Below, in pieces: positions 26,840-36,035 of a stretch of 54,726 nt of DNA. The DNA is from Desulfobacteraceae bacterium Eth-SRB2 (lineage in GTDB: Bacteria; Desulfobacterota; Desulfobacteria; Desulfobacterales; UBA11574). Numbering within the stretch: the stretch's first letter is position 1; every line of letters begins with the position of its first letter. The DNA lies in assembly GCA_004193595.1 (NCBI GenBank), contig RPGQ01000037.1:1-54726 (forward strand), given 5' to 3'. The notes below the pieces were generated by a model. The model saw only the letters and a program-made list of their open reading frames with translations, made no database searches and was not told the origin of the DNA. A program made the position numbers and the translations under genes.

Positions 26840-29800
26840 ATGATAGAAAAAATAATAGAGTTGTCCATAAAAAACAAGTTTCTGGTCATCCTGATGACCG
26901 TATTTGTGATTGCGGCCGGCACCCATGCGATGTTGAAAACACCCCTGGATGCCATACCGGATCTTTCTGATGCACAGGTGATCATTTTTACAGAGTATCC
27001 GGGTCAGGCGCCCCAGGTCGTGGAAGACCAGGTAACCTATCCCCTCACAACGGCCATGCTTTCGGTCCCGTTCGCCAGAGTGGTTCGCGGCTATTCATTT
27101 TTTGGTATTTCGTTTGTTTATATCATTTTTGAAGATGGTACGGACCTGTATTGGGCCCGCAGCCGCGTTATGGAGTACCTGAACTATGTATCCGGACGCC
27201 TTCCGCAAGGGGTAACCCCTTCCCTGGGGCCGGATGCTACCGGTGTGGGATGGATCTACGAATATACGCTGGAAAGTGATCGGCATGATCTGGCCCAACT
27301 CCGCTCTATTCAGGACTGGTTTTTGCGCTATGAGCTTGCCAGCGTTTCCGGGGTGGCCGAGGTCGCATCCATCGGCGGATATGTAAAACAGTACCAGGTA
27401 ATCGTTGATCCCAACAAGCTGATCGCATACAACATTCCCCTCCAAAAGATCAAAATGGCTGTTCAGCGCAGCAATAATGATGTGGGCGGCAAATTGGTAG
27501 AGATGGGAGAAACCGAATTCATGGTCCGGGGACTGGGCTATATAAAAAGCGTTGATGACCTCAACAACATTCCCCTCGACGTCGACCAGCGGGGGACACC
27601 GATTTTGTTGCGCAATGTTGCCGTGATTAAAATCGGGCCGGAACTCAGGCGAGGCATTGCCGACGATAACGGTACCGGCGAAACCGTGGGTGGTATTGTG
27701 GTGATGCGGTATGGTGAAAATGCCTTACAGGTCATCAAAAATGTCAAAAAACGACTGGAGCAGCTCAAATCGGGGCTTCCCGAAGGGGTTCATCTGAAAA
27801 GCGTCTATGACCGTTCAAATCTTATTCTGCGCGCTGTGGACAATCTGAAACGGACCCTCATCGAAGAGAGTATCATTGTAGCATTGGTCTGTATGGTTTT
27901 TCTGCTCCATTTTCGCAGTGCACTTGTGGGAATTTTTATATTACCTGTCGCGGTGCTCATCAGTTTTATCATCATGGAACGGCAGGGAATCAACGCCAAC
28001 ATTATGAGTCTTGGAGGAATTGCCATTGCTGTCGGCGCTATGGTGGACGCGGCTATCGTAATGATCGAAAACGCCCACAAGCATATCGAACACGATGGCG
28101 GGAAAAAACCCCACTGGGATTTAATAGCAGACGCCGCCAAGGAGGTGGGACCGTCTTTGTTCTTTTCGTTGTTAATCATTGCTGTCAGCTTTTTACCGGT
28201 TTTCATGCTGGAAGCCCAGGAGGGACGACTTTTCAAACCCTTGGCGTTTACCAAGACTTACGCCATTGTCGGTTCTTCGCTGCTGTCCGTGACCATTGTT
28301 CCGGTTCTGATGGGTTATATGATTCGTGGTAAGATAAGACCCGAGGGGAAAAATCCGGTAAACCGTTTTCTGATTTGGATCTATCATCCCGTTATCAAGT
28401 TGGTGCTGAAAGCCAAAATTCTGGTGGTTCTGTTGGCCGTGGTGGTCTTAGTTATGAGTTATATTCCCTGGAAGCGCATGGGCTCAGAATTTATGCCGCC
28501 GTTAAATGAAGGTGACCTGCTCTATATGCCCACAACTCTGCCGGGCATTTCAATAACCAAAGCCAAAGAACTTCTGCAGCAGACCGACCGTATTATTGCC
28601 ACTTTTCCCGAAGTTCACCACGTATTCGGCAAAGTGGGCCGGGCCGAGACGGCCACCGACCCGGCACCGCTTTCCATGATCGAGACTACCATTATGCTGA
28701 AACCCGAGTCCGAATGGCGTGAGGGGATGACCATTGAAAAGCTGATCGATGAGCTCGATAAAGCCATCCAATTTCCGGGGTTGACCAATGCCTGGACCAT
28801 GCCGATCAAAACACGAATCGATATGCTTTCCACGGGGATTAAGACACCGGTCGGGATCAAGCTCATGGGAGAAGACTTGCAGGTCTTAAGCGATCTGGGG
28901 GAAGAAATCGAAGCGGTGATGCGACAGGTGCCCGGTACCCTTAGCGTTTACTCTGAAAGGGTCACCGGTGGCAATTATCTGGATTTTCATATCAAACGCA
29001 AAGAAGCTGCACGTTATGGTTTGACGGTCGGCGATGTCCAGGACATTATTATGACCGCTATCGGCGGGATGAACATTACCCAGACGGTGGAAGGATTGGA
29101 ACGCTATCCGGTCAATCTTCGATATGGATCCGAACTCCGGGATACGCCGGAAAAATTAAGACGAATACTGGTTCCAACACCCATGGGCGCTCAGGTTCCC
29201 ATCACTCAGGTCGCCGATATACGGATCGTCAAGGGTCCGCCGGTGATTAAAAGTGAAAACGCACGAAAGAATGCCTGGATCTATGTGGACATTACGAACA
29301 TCGATGTGGGAACTTACGTCAAAAAAGCACAGGAGCTTGTCCGTGAGAAAATAAAACTGCCGCCGGGTTACAGTTTGATCTGGAGCGGCCAATACGAGTA
29401 CATGATCCGAGCCCAGAAACGGCTGATGATCGTGGTCCCGATGACCTTGATCATTATTTTCCTGCTGCTCTACTTCAATTTCAAAAACATTGCCGAGAGC
29501 CTCATCATCATGCTGAGCGTCCCCTTTTCGCTGACCGGAGGGCTATGGTTGATGTATATTTTGGGGTATAACATGAGTGTTGCGGTGGGGGTAGGTTTTA
29601 TTGCCCTGGCCGGCGTTGCGGCGGAAACCGGGGTCGTAATGTTAATATACCTGGATATCGCCTATCGCAAATATAAATCCCGATACGGTGAGGCGTTTAG
29701 CAAGCAGCATCTCCAGGAAGCCATTGAAGAGGGAGCGGCGCTGAGGGTACGACCGAAAATGATGACTGTTGTGGCCATCATGGCCGGCCTGATGCCTATT

Positions 29801-29971
29801 ATGTGGAGCCATGGCACCGGATCCGAAGTGATGAAGCGCATCGCCGCACCCATGGTCGGCGGCATGGTCAGCGCAACTATTTTGACGCTCATTGTGGTGC
29901 CGGCAATCTACGGGCTCTGGAAGGAATGGAATTTACCGAAGAATGATTCTGCCCAAAAGACAGATGAATAA
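26840..29971 (+). CDS. Heavy-metal RND efflux pump (CusA type)
   Basis: I chose ATG 26840 (MIEKIIELSIKNKFLVILMT) behind AAGAGG rather than a TTG nine codons earlier. The protein of about 1043 residues is an HME-RND proton antiporter. It has 'YPLTTAMLSVPFARVVRGYSFFG', helix 4 'GGIAIAVGAMVDAAIVMIENA' and 'GVAAETGVVMLIYLDIAY'. The three methionines that bind Cu(I)/Ag(I) in Escherichia coli CusA appear conserved in 'LLYMPTTLPGIS', 'DPAPLSMIETTIMLKPES' and 'RIDMLSTGIKTPVGIKLMG'. It works with the adaptor and channel encoded just upstream. Copper/silver is the best guess for substrate. Confidence 0.9.
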   Translation: MIEKIIELSIKNKFLVILMTVFVIAAGTHAMLKTPLDAIPDLSDAQVIIFTEYPGQAPQVVEDQVTYPLTTAMLSVPFARVVRGYSFFGISFVYIIFEDGTDLYWARSRVMEYLNYVSGRLPQGVTPSLGPDATGVGWIYEYTLESDRHDLAQLRSIQDWFLRYELASVSGVAEVASIGGYVKQYQVIVDPNKLIAYNIPLQKIKMAVQRSNNDVGGKLVEMGETEFMVRGLGYIKSVDDLNNIPLDVDQRGTPILLRNVAVIKIGPELRRGIADDNGTGETVGGIVVMRYGENALQVIKNVKKRLEQLKSGLPEGVHLKSVYDRSNLILRAVDNLKRTLIEESIIVALVCMVFLLHFRSALVGIFILPVAVLISFIIMERQGINANIMSLGGIAIAVGAMVDAAIVMIENAHKHIEHDGGKKPHWDLIADAAKEVGPSLFFSLLIIAVSFLPVFMLEAQEGRLFKPLAFTKTYAIVGSSLLSVTIVPVLMGYMIRGKIRPEGKNPVNRFLIWIYHPVIKLVLKAKILVVLLAVVVLVMSYIPWKRMGSEFMPPLNEGDLLYMPTTLPGISITKAKELLQQTDRIIATFPEVHHVFGKVGRAETATDPAPLSMIETTIMLKPESEWREGMTIEKLIDELDKAIQFPGLTNAWTMPIKTRIDMLSTGIKTPVGIKLMGEDLQVLSDLGEEIEAVMRQVPGTLSVYSERVTGGNYLDFHIKRKEAARYGLTVGDVQDIIMTAIGGMNITQTVEGLERYPVNLRYGSELRDTPEKLRRILVPTPMGAQVPITQVADIRIVKGPPVIKSENARKNAWIYVDITNIDVGTYVKKAQELVREKIKLPPGYSLIWSGQYEYMIRAQKRLMIVVPMTLIIIFLLLYFNFKNIAESLIIMLSVPFSLTGGLWLMYILGYNMSVAVGVGFIALAGVAAETGVVMLIYLDIAYRKYKSRYGEAFSKQHLQEAIEEGAALRVRPKMMTVVAIMAGLMPIMWSHGTGSEVMKRIAAPMVGGMVSATILTLIVVPAIYGLWKEWNLPKNDSAQKTDE

Positions 29972-29993
29972 AAGATAAAAAGGAGAGGTGATC

Positions 29994-30467
29994 ATGAAAA
30001 ATACAATTGCTTTATTTACAACTTTATGGGTCCTGACTTGGGGTTTGACAAGTCTGACAGCAACAGAAACGCCCCATAAAAATCATGGAGAAAGGGCAGT
30101 ATCAGATGTCATGGGAAATACACCCCCGGCCGGTACATTTGAACATACAATGATCGAAAAAAATATCCGGGCAGAGTTCCAAATAATGAGTCTGGCAAGT
30201 ATGAACATGAAAGATCCAAACGGCGACACCCATCACGTTATGGTAAAATTGTTTCATGATTCCATAAATCATCCGATTAAAGATGCTATGGGAAAGGTGA
30301 AAATAATCAAACCCGACGGCAAGGATCAAACCAATAGTCTGAAAAACTATAATGGGATTTTTGCCGCCAACTTTTCATTCAAGAAAACAGGCAGGTACGG
30401 TGTGATTTGTCTGGTAAAGGTCGGCGAAGAAAAGTATCTTTACAAGTTCTGGTATCCCCATGAATAG
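29994..30467 (+). CDS. Small periplasmic protein of the metal efflux operon (YtkA/FixH-like)
   Basis: The ATG at 29994, eight bases behind GGAG, is preferred over a GTG six bases before. The 157-residue protein has a signal peptide (to about 25) and one beta-sandwich domain: 'THHVMVKLFHDSINHPIKDAMGKVKIIKPDGK', 'YNGIFAANFSFKKTGRYGVICLVKVGEEKYLYKFWYPHE'. This resembles YtkA-like or copper-chaperone-like periplasmic domains. It contains several Met and His residues before the domain. It is 22 bases after the pump gene, so probably the fourth gene of the operon, perhaps delivering metal as CusF does. The function is inferred from position. Confidence 0.65.
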   Translation: MKNTIALFTTLWVLTWGLTSLTATETPHKNHGERAVSDVMGNTPPAGTFEHTMIEKNIRAEFQIMSLASMNMKDPNGDTHHVMVKLFHDSINHPIKDAMGKVKIIKPDGKDQTNSLKNYNGIFAANFSFKKTGRYGVICLVKVGEEKYLYKFWYPHE

Positions 30468-30581
30468 CTTTGGGCAATCAAGAACACACAATTTTAGAGA
30501 ATACATGTTTCTATTGGGCCCCGGTTAAATATTAAATACAGATTTAACGGGGCAAGCAAAAAGACCATTTCTGGATGGACA
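30468..30581. repeat. Inverted repeat and repeat fragment between operon and nhaA
   Basis: Arms GCCCCGGTTAAAT and ATTTAACGGGGC (about 30519-30554) form a bulged hairpin without a T-run. Bases 30565-30584 match 1936-1955. The genes on both sides converge here, so the hairpin may end transcripts, but this is weak. Confidence 0.4.
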
Positions 30582-31970
30582 CTAGTTCGGTTCATCCGAT
30601 GATGTTAACCTTTTTTCTGGAGATATAGTGCTGACAAGGCCGAGAAAACTGATCCCAACTATGGCTGATATTACAGACGCTGACAGAATGGCCATCTTGG
30701 CATAGTTGAGCATGAAAACAGACGAGAATGAAAGATCGCCAATAAACAGGGACATGGTAAAACCGATTCCTCCGAGCATCGCACTTCCAAGGATATGTAA
30801 CCATCTGACATCTTTAGGCAAGGAACCCATTCCGCTTTTTACCGCTATAAAAGAAAAAAGCATTACGCCCAATGGCTTTCCAAATACCAGTCCGAAAAAA
30901 ATGCCCAAACTTACCGTGTGTACGGCCACTTCCGAAAAATTAACGCCATGAAAATTCAGGCCCGTGTTACTTAAGGCAAAAAAAGGTAAAATTATAAACG
31001 CAACCCATGGATGTAAAACGTGGATGAGTCGCTGCAACGGTGTTTCCACGTCGTGGCAGGCCAATTTCAGGGAATGTACGGCATGCATATGTTCTTGATT
31101 AAGAAGAATCGAGTATCCGCAGCTCTGGTCCTCGCACTTGAATTTTGCCATTATTTGATCTACATTTTGCAAAAAACGATCGGTATCATACCTGCCACGG
31201 GCCGGAATGAAAAGGGAAACAATGACCCCTGCCACTGTGGGATGAATTCCTGATCCCAATACAAAAAACCATATGGCGAGTCCCAAAGCCGCATAGACCA
31301 GTGTCCATCTGATCCAAAGAAGATTCGCTAGGGCAAGACAAAAAGTAAGCATGACGCAGACAAAGACATAAAACCAAACAATTTCCTTGGTATAGAATAT
31401 GGCGATAACCAATACCGCACCCAGGTCATCCGCAATGGCAAAAGCAGCAAGAAATATTCTCAGGTTTACAGGCAGGTTATGACCGAATATGGCGACGGCG
31501 CCTAAAGCAAAGGCAATGTCCGTGGCCATGGGGATACCCCAACCGTCTAAGCTTGAGGAACCCAAGTTAAAGGCAATATAGATAAGGGCGGGAACCAACA
31601 TCCCCCCCAAAGCGGCAATCACCGGCAACAAGGCCTTTTTAGGTGATGCCAGTTCTCCCACCAGAAGCTCGCGCTTGATTTCCAGGCCCACAGTAAAAAA
31701 GAACAGGGCCATCAGACCGTCATTTATCCAGTGGACCAATGATTTGCTGATATGAAACTCACCGAAATCCAAAGAAATTTTGGTATGCCAGAAGCTGTGA
31801 TAAGTTTCGGCGATATTGGAATTGGCCCAAACCAGAGCAAAAACCGTAGCTGCAAGAAGTAACACGCTGCTTGCAACTTGTTTTCTGAAAAATCTTTGGG
31901 TGGGTCTTAAAATTTGATCGGCAATGAGTTGCCGGGTAAATGCCATGTACGTTCTGGAATTTAACGGCAT
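30582..31970 (-). CDS. nhaA: Na+/H+ antiporter NhaA
   Basis: This inner-membrane antiporter of 462 residues (Escherichia coli NhaA has 388) expels Na+ in exchange for protons. Signatures are 'LMALFFFTVGLEIKRELLVGEL', 'GWGIPMATDIAFALG' and the ion-binding Asp pair in 'AFAIADDLGAVLVIAIFYT', plus 'GKPLGVMLFSF' and 'LGGIGFTMSLFIGDLSF'. Extra length comes from an N-terminal extension and an insertion of about 60 residues before the 'LHPWVAFIILPFFALSNTG' helix (includes 'FKCEDQSCGYSILLNQEHMH'). The insertion looks cytoplasmic and hydrophilic. It appears monocistronic. Confidence 0.92.
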   Translation of the reverse strand: MPLNSRTYMAFTRQLIADQILRPTQRFFRKQVASSVLLLAATVFALVWANSNIAETYHSFWHTKISLDFGEFHISKSLVHWINDGLMALFFFTVGLEIKRELLVGELASPKKALLPVIAALGGMLVPALIYIAFNLGSSSLDGWGIPMATDIAFALGAVAIFGHNLPVNLRIFLAAFAIADDLGAVLVIAIFYTKEIVWFYVFVCVMLTFCLALANLLWIRWTLVYAALGLAIWFFVLGSGIHPTVAGVIVSLFIPARGRYDTDRFLQNVDQIMAKFKCEDQSCGYSILLNQEHMHAVHSLKLACHDVETPLQRLIHVLHPWVAFIILPFFALSNTGLNFHGVNFSEVAVHTVSLGIFFGLVFGKPLGVMLFSFIAVKSGMGSLPKDVRWLHILGSAMLGGIGFTMSLFIGDLSFSSVFMLNYAKMAILSASVISAIVGISFLGLVSTISPEKRLTSSDEPN

Positions 31971-32005
31971 AATTTCTTATTCCCCAAAGGCTGAACAGAT
32001 CTCAT

Positions 32006-32205
32006 GAGACCTTTGAAAAATGTCCAATTTTGTTTAAGGCCAAGGAAGGCGAAAATTTTAACCAGCCCGATGAAAAACGCATCGGGACAGGCATCCATAC
32101 ATTGAGTATTTTGAGGATTAAAATTTGAGCCTGTCGAAGCGAAGCGTAAATCCCGCCCATCGGGGACGCCGGAATTGGGCAAAAGAGGGCTTTTGCAAAG
32201 GTCTC
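32006..32205. mobile_element. 200-bp inverted-repeat element upstream of nhaA
   Basis: Ends GAGACCTTTG (32006-32015) and CAAAGGTCTC (32196-32205) are perfect inverted repeats; similarity continues as AAAA. The interior contains a CCCGATG...CATCGGG hairpin and no gene. Both flanks carry AT, but a longer target duplication is not certain. It lies within the likely promoter region of nhaA, 36 bases before its start. Confidence 0.65.
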
Positions 32206-32315
32206 ATCATGTCGGTCTGTCCAGCGGCATGTTAGAGACGGGGTGTTTTCCATTTGGCAATCAAGCGTTATGGCGGCCTTTTTCCTTTTAATAAAGGCGG
32301 GTCAATCAGTTATAA

Positions 32316-32933
32316 TTATGTCGCCTTATGCTTGACGTTATCACAGATTAAATCAACGGCCTTTTCAACCGAGGTTTTTCCCATATCGATAATCAGATCA
32401 TAAAGGTGTGCTGCATTCCAGTCTTCATTGAAATAATGCTCGATATAAGCTTTTAAATCGCCCTCTTCTCTTTCAATGAATGCCTTAGCCGCTTTATGCT
32501 CCAGGTTTCTGTTTTGCATAACCTCCTTGATTTTTGTCTCCTCATCCTTGATCAGACGAACATGGAGGGTATTGGGTTTGCCTCGTAAAATACACTGGCC
32601 GCCCCATCCAAGAATGATAGCATTACCCGATTCATATACATTTTGAACCAGCTTTTTTGTGGTTTCATAATAATTCTTGTCATCCAGACAACCATACTCA
32701 CGGTCAACAACCTTTTGAACAATAGAACAGGTGTAACGATCGACAAAACGAAGGATTCGAGACTGGGAGGTCTTGCGAAATATTTCTGCTTCGCTTTCGG
32801 ACACATGAAGTTCTTTTGCGATTTCGGCAATTAAATGATCGCCGATATACTCGTATCCGAGTCTTTGGGATGCCTGGGACGCCACCTTATCGCTTTCGGT
32901 TCCAAATTCCTTGCTTATGGTAATTACGGCCAT
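32316..32933 (-). CDS. Cytidylate kinase-like protein
   Basis: ATG at 32933 follows AAAGGAGG; the frame continues eight codons upstream without support. The protein of about 205 residues is a Cytidylate_kin2-family P-loop kinase: 'MAVITISKEFGTESDKVASQ' (in this family the P-loop is the modified 'REFGSGG'-like segment), 'AIILGWGGQCIL' and 'HVRLIKDEETKIKEVM'. Here the usual Gly-rich loop reads EFGTESDKVA, lacking GSGG, so nucleotide binding may be altered. The substrate in this family is not established. It stands alone. Confidence 0.75.
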   Translation of the reverse strand: MAVITISKEFGTESDKVASQASQRLGYEYIGDHLIAEIAKELHVSESEAEIFRKTSQSRILRFVDRYTCSIVQKVVDREYGCLDDKNYYETTKKLVQNVYESGNAIILGWGGQCILRGKPNTLHVRLIKDEETKIKEVMQNRNLEHKAAKAFIEREEGDLKAYIEHYFNEDWNAAHLYDLIIDMGKTSVEKAVDLICDNVKHKAT

Positions 32934-33112
32934 AAAATCCTCCTTTCGATCAATCATTTTCTATAATAATTCCTTGAGCTCTGCATTCCTCCGCAACGCC
33001 CTGAAGAGTTTACCCATCCAATAAACTTTGTTCTGTTCGACTTATTAATCTTCTTCTTATAAAAGAACGGCTCATATTTAAGGCATGAGACATGTGGTGT
33101 AATAAAAATTTT

Positions 33113-33526
33113 TTAGTGGTCAATGGTACGGCTTTTTTTTGAGCATTCAGGACAAAGTCCGATAAATTCAAGGTTGTGTCCGATTATTTCATAAACCGTT
33201 GCCTCATAAAGCTCATCTTCGAGTTGGTTCAGCGGCGCAATCGGAACATCGTCCACCCGGTTGCAGCGTGCACAGCGGATATGGTAATGTTTGTTTGTAT
33301 TCCAGTCATAGCGTTTTAAAGATCCGCTAAGTTCCAGTTTCTGGATTTCTCCCATTTGGGCAAGTACTTCCAGATTTCGGTAAACCGTGCCAAGACTGAT
33401 TCGTGGAAGGCGGCGGCGTACAACTTTATAAATTTCATCTGCACTGGGGTGCGTATTTAGCTTTCGCAACTCTTCCAGAATTACTTGGCGCTGTTTGGTA
33501 ATCCTGCGATTTTTTTCCTGAAGCAA
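33113..33526 (-). CDS. Fur-family regulator, PerR-like
   Basis: This 137-residue winged-helix regulator has 'RITKQRQVILEELRKLNTHPSADEIYKVVRR' and recognition helix 'ISLGTVYRNLEVLAQMGEIQKLE', a metal-site 'HYHIRCARCNRVDD' and a C-terminal 'CPEC', giving the two CxxC pairs of the structural zinc site. The short size and 'YRNLEVLAQMG' suggest a peroxide- or iron-responsive repressor. The start appears to be TTG behind AGAGG. It is divergent from cooS, with 454 bases between, and may control itself, cooS or the oxidative-stress genes nearby. Confidence 0.85.
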   Translation of the reverse strand: MLQEKNRRITKQRQVILEELRKLNTHPSADEIYKVVRRRLPRISLGTVYRNLEVLAQMGEIQKLELSGSLKRYDWNTNKHYHIRCARCNRVDDVPIAPLNQLEDELYEATVYEIIGHNLEFIGLCPECSKKSRTIDH

Positions 33527-33980
33527 ATTTTTTCCTCTCAGGTGTTGAACTTTTCAATAAATTATCGAGCCCAAAAGCCCATTTTTATAAGAATTTCAAC
33601 ATAGCTCCATGTACTTAAAAAAATCATTTAAAACCATTGATCAATGATCTGACGAATCATTGATGAAATTATTATAGAAATGCATATAAGCATGAATTTG
33701 TTTATATTACAACCTCAACTTAAAAAACTTTAAAATAGTGAGCTTAGTCAATTCCATATGTAATTATTAAAAAAATGCTTTGGGTTTTATAATACTTCGT
33801 TTTGATTAGAATTTCTTAATTCCTTTAAAGTTAAATAAAATAAATTAAAGTTATTATTAGTCTTGACAATACACATTGTGGTATTTATTATTAATAGTAA
33901 TTATTATTGATAATGACGCCATTGTCAATGCTCCAAACCACATCCAAACAAAAAATCTTTCCAAGAAGGGAGGCACATCA
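33527..33980. other. AT-rich divergent promoter region between the Fur-like gene and cooS
   Basis: No coding frame is visible in this 454-base region. It contains TTAGAATTTCTTAA (33806-33819), whose left half matches a Fur/PerR box (TTAGAAT) and whose right half is only partly symmetrical. The cooS promoter described separately lies at 33863-33891. The region is much richer in A and T than its surroundings. Confidence 0.4.
33863..33891 (+). promoter_or_regulatory. Putative cooS promoter with operator-like site
   Basis: TTGACA (33863-33868), a 17-base spacer and TATTAT (33886-33891) form a strong sigma-70 promoter about 90 bases before the cooS start. The spacer contains ACACATTGTGGTAT (33871-33884), nearly the same as the spacer of the msrAB promoter (22554-22567). 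Confidence 0.65.
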
Positions 33981-35951
33981 ATGGAAAAAAAGAAAATTAT
34001 ATCCAAAAAAAAGGAGATTAACCCAAGTGACGTTACAATCTGTGACGCCACAGCACAAATGTTGGAGAAAGCCAAAAGGGACGGTGTTGAAACCGCATTT
34101 GACCGGGCTGCCAACATGAAAGCCTGTCCTATAGGTGCTGATTCTGCGTGTTGCAAACATTGTTCCATGGGGCCCTGCAGGCTGAGCTCCAAGGACCCGT
34201 ATGGAAAAGTTGGGGTTTGCGGTGCGACCATCGATACAATTATGGCTCGTAATTTTGCTCGAATGGTTGCGTCCGGAAGTGCTGCCCACACCGACCACGG
34301 GATGAGCATGCTCGATCTTTTCCGTGAAGTTGTGAAAGGAAATATTACGGATTATGAAATTAAAGATCCGGACAAGCTCGAGGAAGTTGCGTCTTCCATC
34401 GGAATTGAAGTTGAAGGGCGTGAGATTAATGATATTGCCATGGATCTTTACAAAGAACTGGAGCGCACCTATACCCAGGTAGAAGGGGAAATTCCTTTTG
34501 CCAAACGGGTTCCTGAAAAAACACTGGAGACCTGGCGCAAACTCGGTATTGTTCCCAGGGGAGCCATGCGGGAGATTATGGAGCTGATGCATCGGACTCA
34601 CATGGGAGTAGATCAGGATTATGAGAACATTACCACTCAGATCAACCGCACCGCCCTTGCAGACGGCTGGGGTGGATCCATGGTGGCAACGGAAATATCC
34701 GATATTCTTTTCGGAACCCCGTCTCCGGTCAGCGTGGAAGTGAATATGGGGGTTCTTAAAGAAGACCATGTCAACATTATCGTTCATGGTCACGAACCCA
34801 ACCTTTTTGAATCCATTCTGGTATCGGTCAATGAGCCCACACTCATTGATGCAGCCAAGAAAGCCGGAGCGGCGGGTATCAATCTGGTGGGAATGTGCTG
34901 TTCAGGAGCGGAAATGATGTCGCGACATGGAATTCCTCATGTAGGAAACTTTATGTCCACGGAAGCTGTTTTGATCACCGGCGCTGTAGATGCTATGACT
35001 GTGGATGTCCAGTGCATCAAACAGGGACTGGCCAAAGTGGCTGAATGTTATGGGACCCATCTCATCACCACCAATCCCAGATGTCATATCGAAGGCGCAC
35101 AGCACATGGAACTGGATGAACACAATCCCAGTGCCTGCACCGACGAAATCGTCATTAAGGCTATTTCCCGGTTCAAAAACAGAACTGCAACTATAGAAAT
35201 CCCGAGTATTAAGAATATCGGGGTCCATGGATTCTCCCATGAGTATATTAATTACATGCTTGGCGGATCTTTTCGGGCATCTTATACTCCCCTCAATGAT
35301 AACATCATTAACGGCAGAATCCGGGGAGTTGCCGGGGTGGTCGGCTGCACCAACCCCAGGGTCAAACAAGACTGGGCTCATGTGGAGCTGGTTAAAGAAT
35401 TAATCAAAAAAGATGTATTGGTGCTCCAAACCGGATGCTCTCAGATCGCACTTGCCAAGGCCGGATTGACCTCACCGGAAGCTGCAATTCTTGCAGGACC
35501 CGGATTGCAGGAGGTTTGTGAGACCGTGGGTATGCCGCCGGTCCTGGGCATGGGGTCTTGCGTAGACAACAGCCGGATTCTGATTGCAGCTTCTGCCATG
35601 GTTCGAGAAGGTGGTCTTGGGCATAGTATCGCTGAATTACCCGTAGCCGGTGCCGCTCCCGAATGGATGAGTGAAAAGGCCATCAGCATCGGGCAATATT
35701 TTGTCGCTTCAGGAGTATATACTGTTTTTGGCGTAACATTTCCTATCATTAAAGAGACCAAGTTTCACAAACTTTTGTTTGAGGGGCTTGAAAAGCAGGG
35801 TCTGGGAAAATGGGGATTTTCCCCCGATCCCAAGGAGATGGCCCGTATGATGATCGCCCATATCGACAAAAAGAGACGAGAGCTTGGCATTGATAAGGCC
35901 AGAGAAAGAGTGCTCATGGATATGGCCGATCGCCAGGCACTTGAGGCATAA
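33981..35951 (+). CDS. cooS: Anaerobic Ni-Fe carbon monoxide dehydrogenase, catalytic subunit
   Basis: ATG 33981 follows GGGAGG at 7 bases; the frame is open further up but without a start signal. The 656-residue enzyme interconverts CO and CO2. N-terminal cysteines for the D and B clusters are in 'ACPIGADSACCKHCSMGPCR' and 'GVCGA'. C-cluster ligands are seen as the His in 'NIIVHGHEPNL', Cys in 'GMCCSGAEM', 'DVQCIKQGL', 'VVGCTNPR', 'LQTGCSQIA' and 'GMGSCVDNSR'; the catalytic Lys is in 'WMSEKAISIG'. No cooF, cooC or acetyl-CoA synthase gene is adjacent, so it is a stand-alone CODH, perhaps for CO detoxification or ferredoxin reduction. Confidence 0.95.
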   Translation: MEKKKIISKKKEINPSDVTICDATAQMLEKAKRDGVETAFDRAANMKACPIGADSACCKHCSMGPCRLSSKDPYGKVGVCGATIDTIMARNFARMVASGSAAHTDHGMSMLDLFREVVKGNITDYEIKDPDKLEEVASSIGIEVEGREINDIAMDLYKELERTYTQVEGEIPFAKRVPEKTLETWRKLGIVPRGAMREIMELMHRTHMGVDQDYENITTQINRTALADGWGGSMVATEISDILFGTPSPVSVEVNMGVLKEDHVNIIVHGHEPNLFESILVSVNEPTLIDAAKKAGAAGINLVGMCCSGAEMMSRHGIPHVGNFMSTEAVLITGAVDAMTVDVQCIKQGLAKVAECYGTHLITTNPRCHIEGAQHMELDEHNPSACTDEIVIKAISRFKNRTATIEIPSIKNIGVHGFSHEYINYMLGGSFRASYTPLNDNIINGRIRGVAGVVGCTNPRVKQDWAHVELVKELIKKDVLVLQTGCSQIALAKAGLTSPEAAILAGPGLQEVCETVGMPPVLGMGSCVDNSRILIAASAMVREGGLGHSIAELPVAGAAPEWMSEKAISIGQYFVASGVYTVFGVTFPIIKETKFHKLLFEGLEKQGLGKWGFSPDPKEMARMMIAHIDKKRRELGIDKARERVLMDMADRQALEA

Positions 35952-36001
35952 TATCAGCAAGCTCAAGGATGAAGAACATAACCATTTGACAACATTATAA
36001 A

Positions 36002-36034
36002 AAAGGGGCTCTCTGTTCAGGAGCCCCTTTTTTT
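36002..36034 (+). terminator. Intrinsic terminator after cooS
   Basis: GGGGCTC (36005-36011) pairs with GAGCCCC (36021-36027), followed by seven Ts. It lies 51 bases after the cooS stop. A related hairpin with TTTTTTT stands at the same place before the repeat element at 39735, so it may have come with that element. Confidence 0.85.
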
Positions 36035-36035
36035 A

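Noticed and set aside
33806..33819. Clear PerR box
   Set aside because: Only the left half matches well; kept as a weak note inside the intergenic entry.
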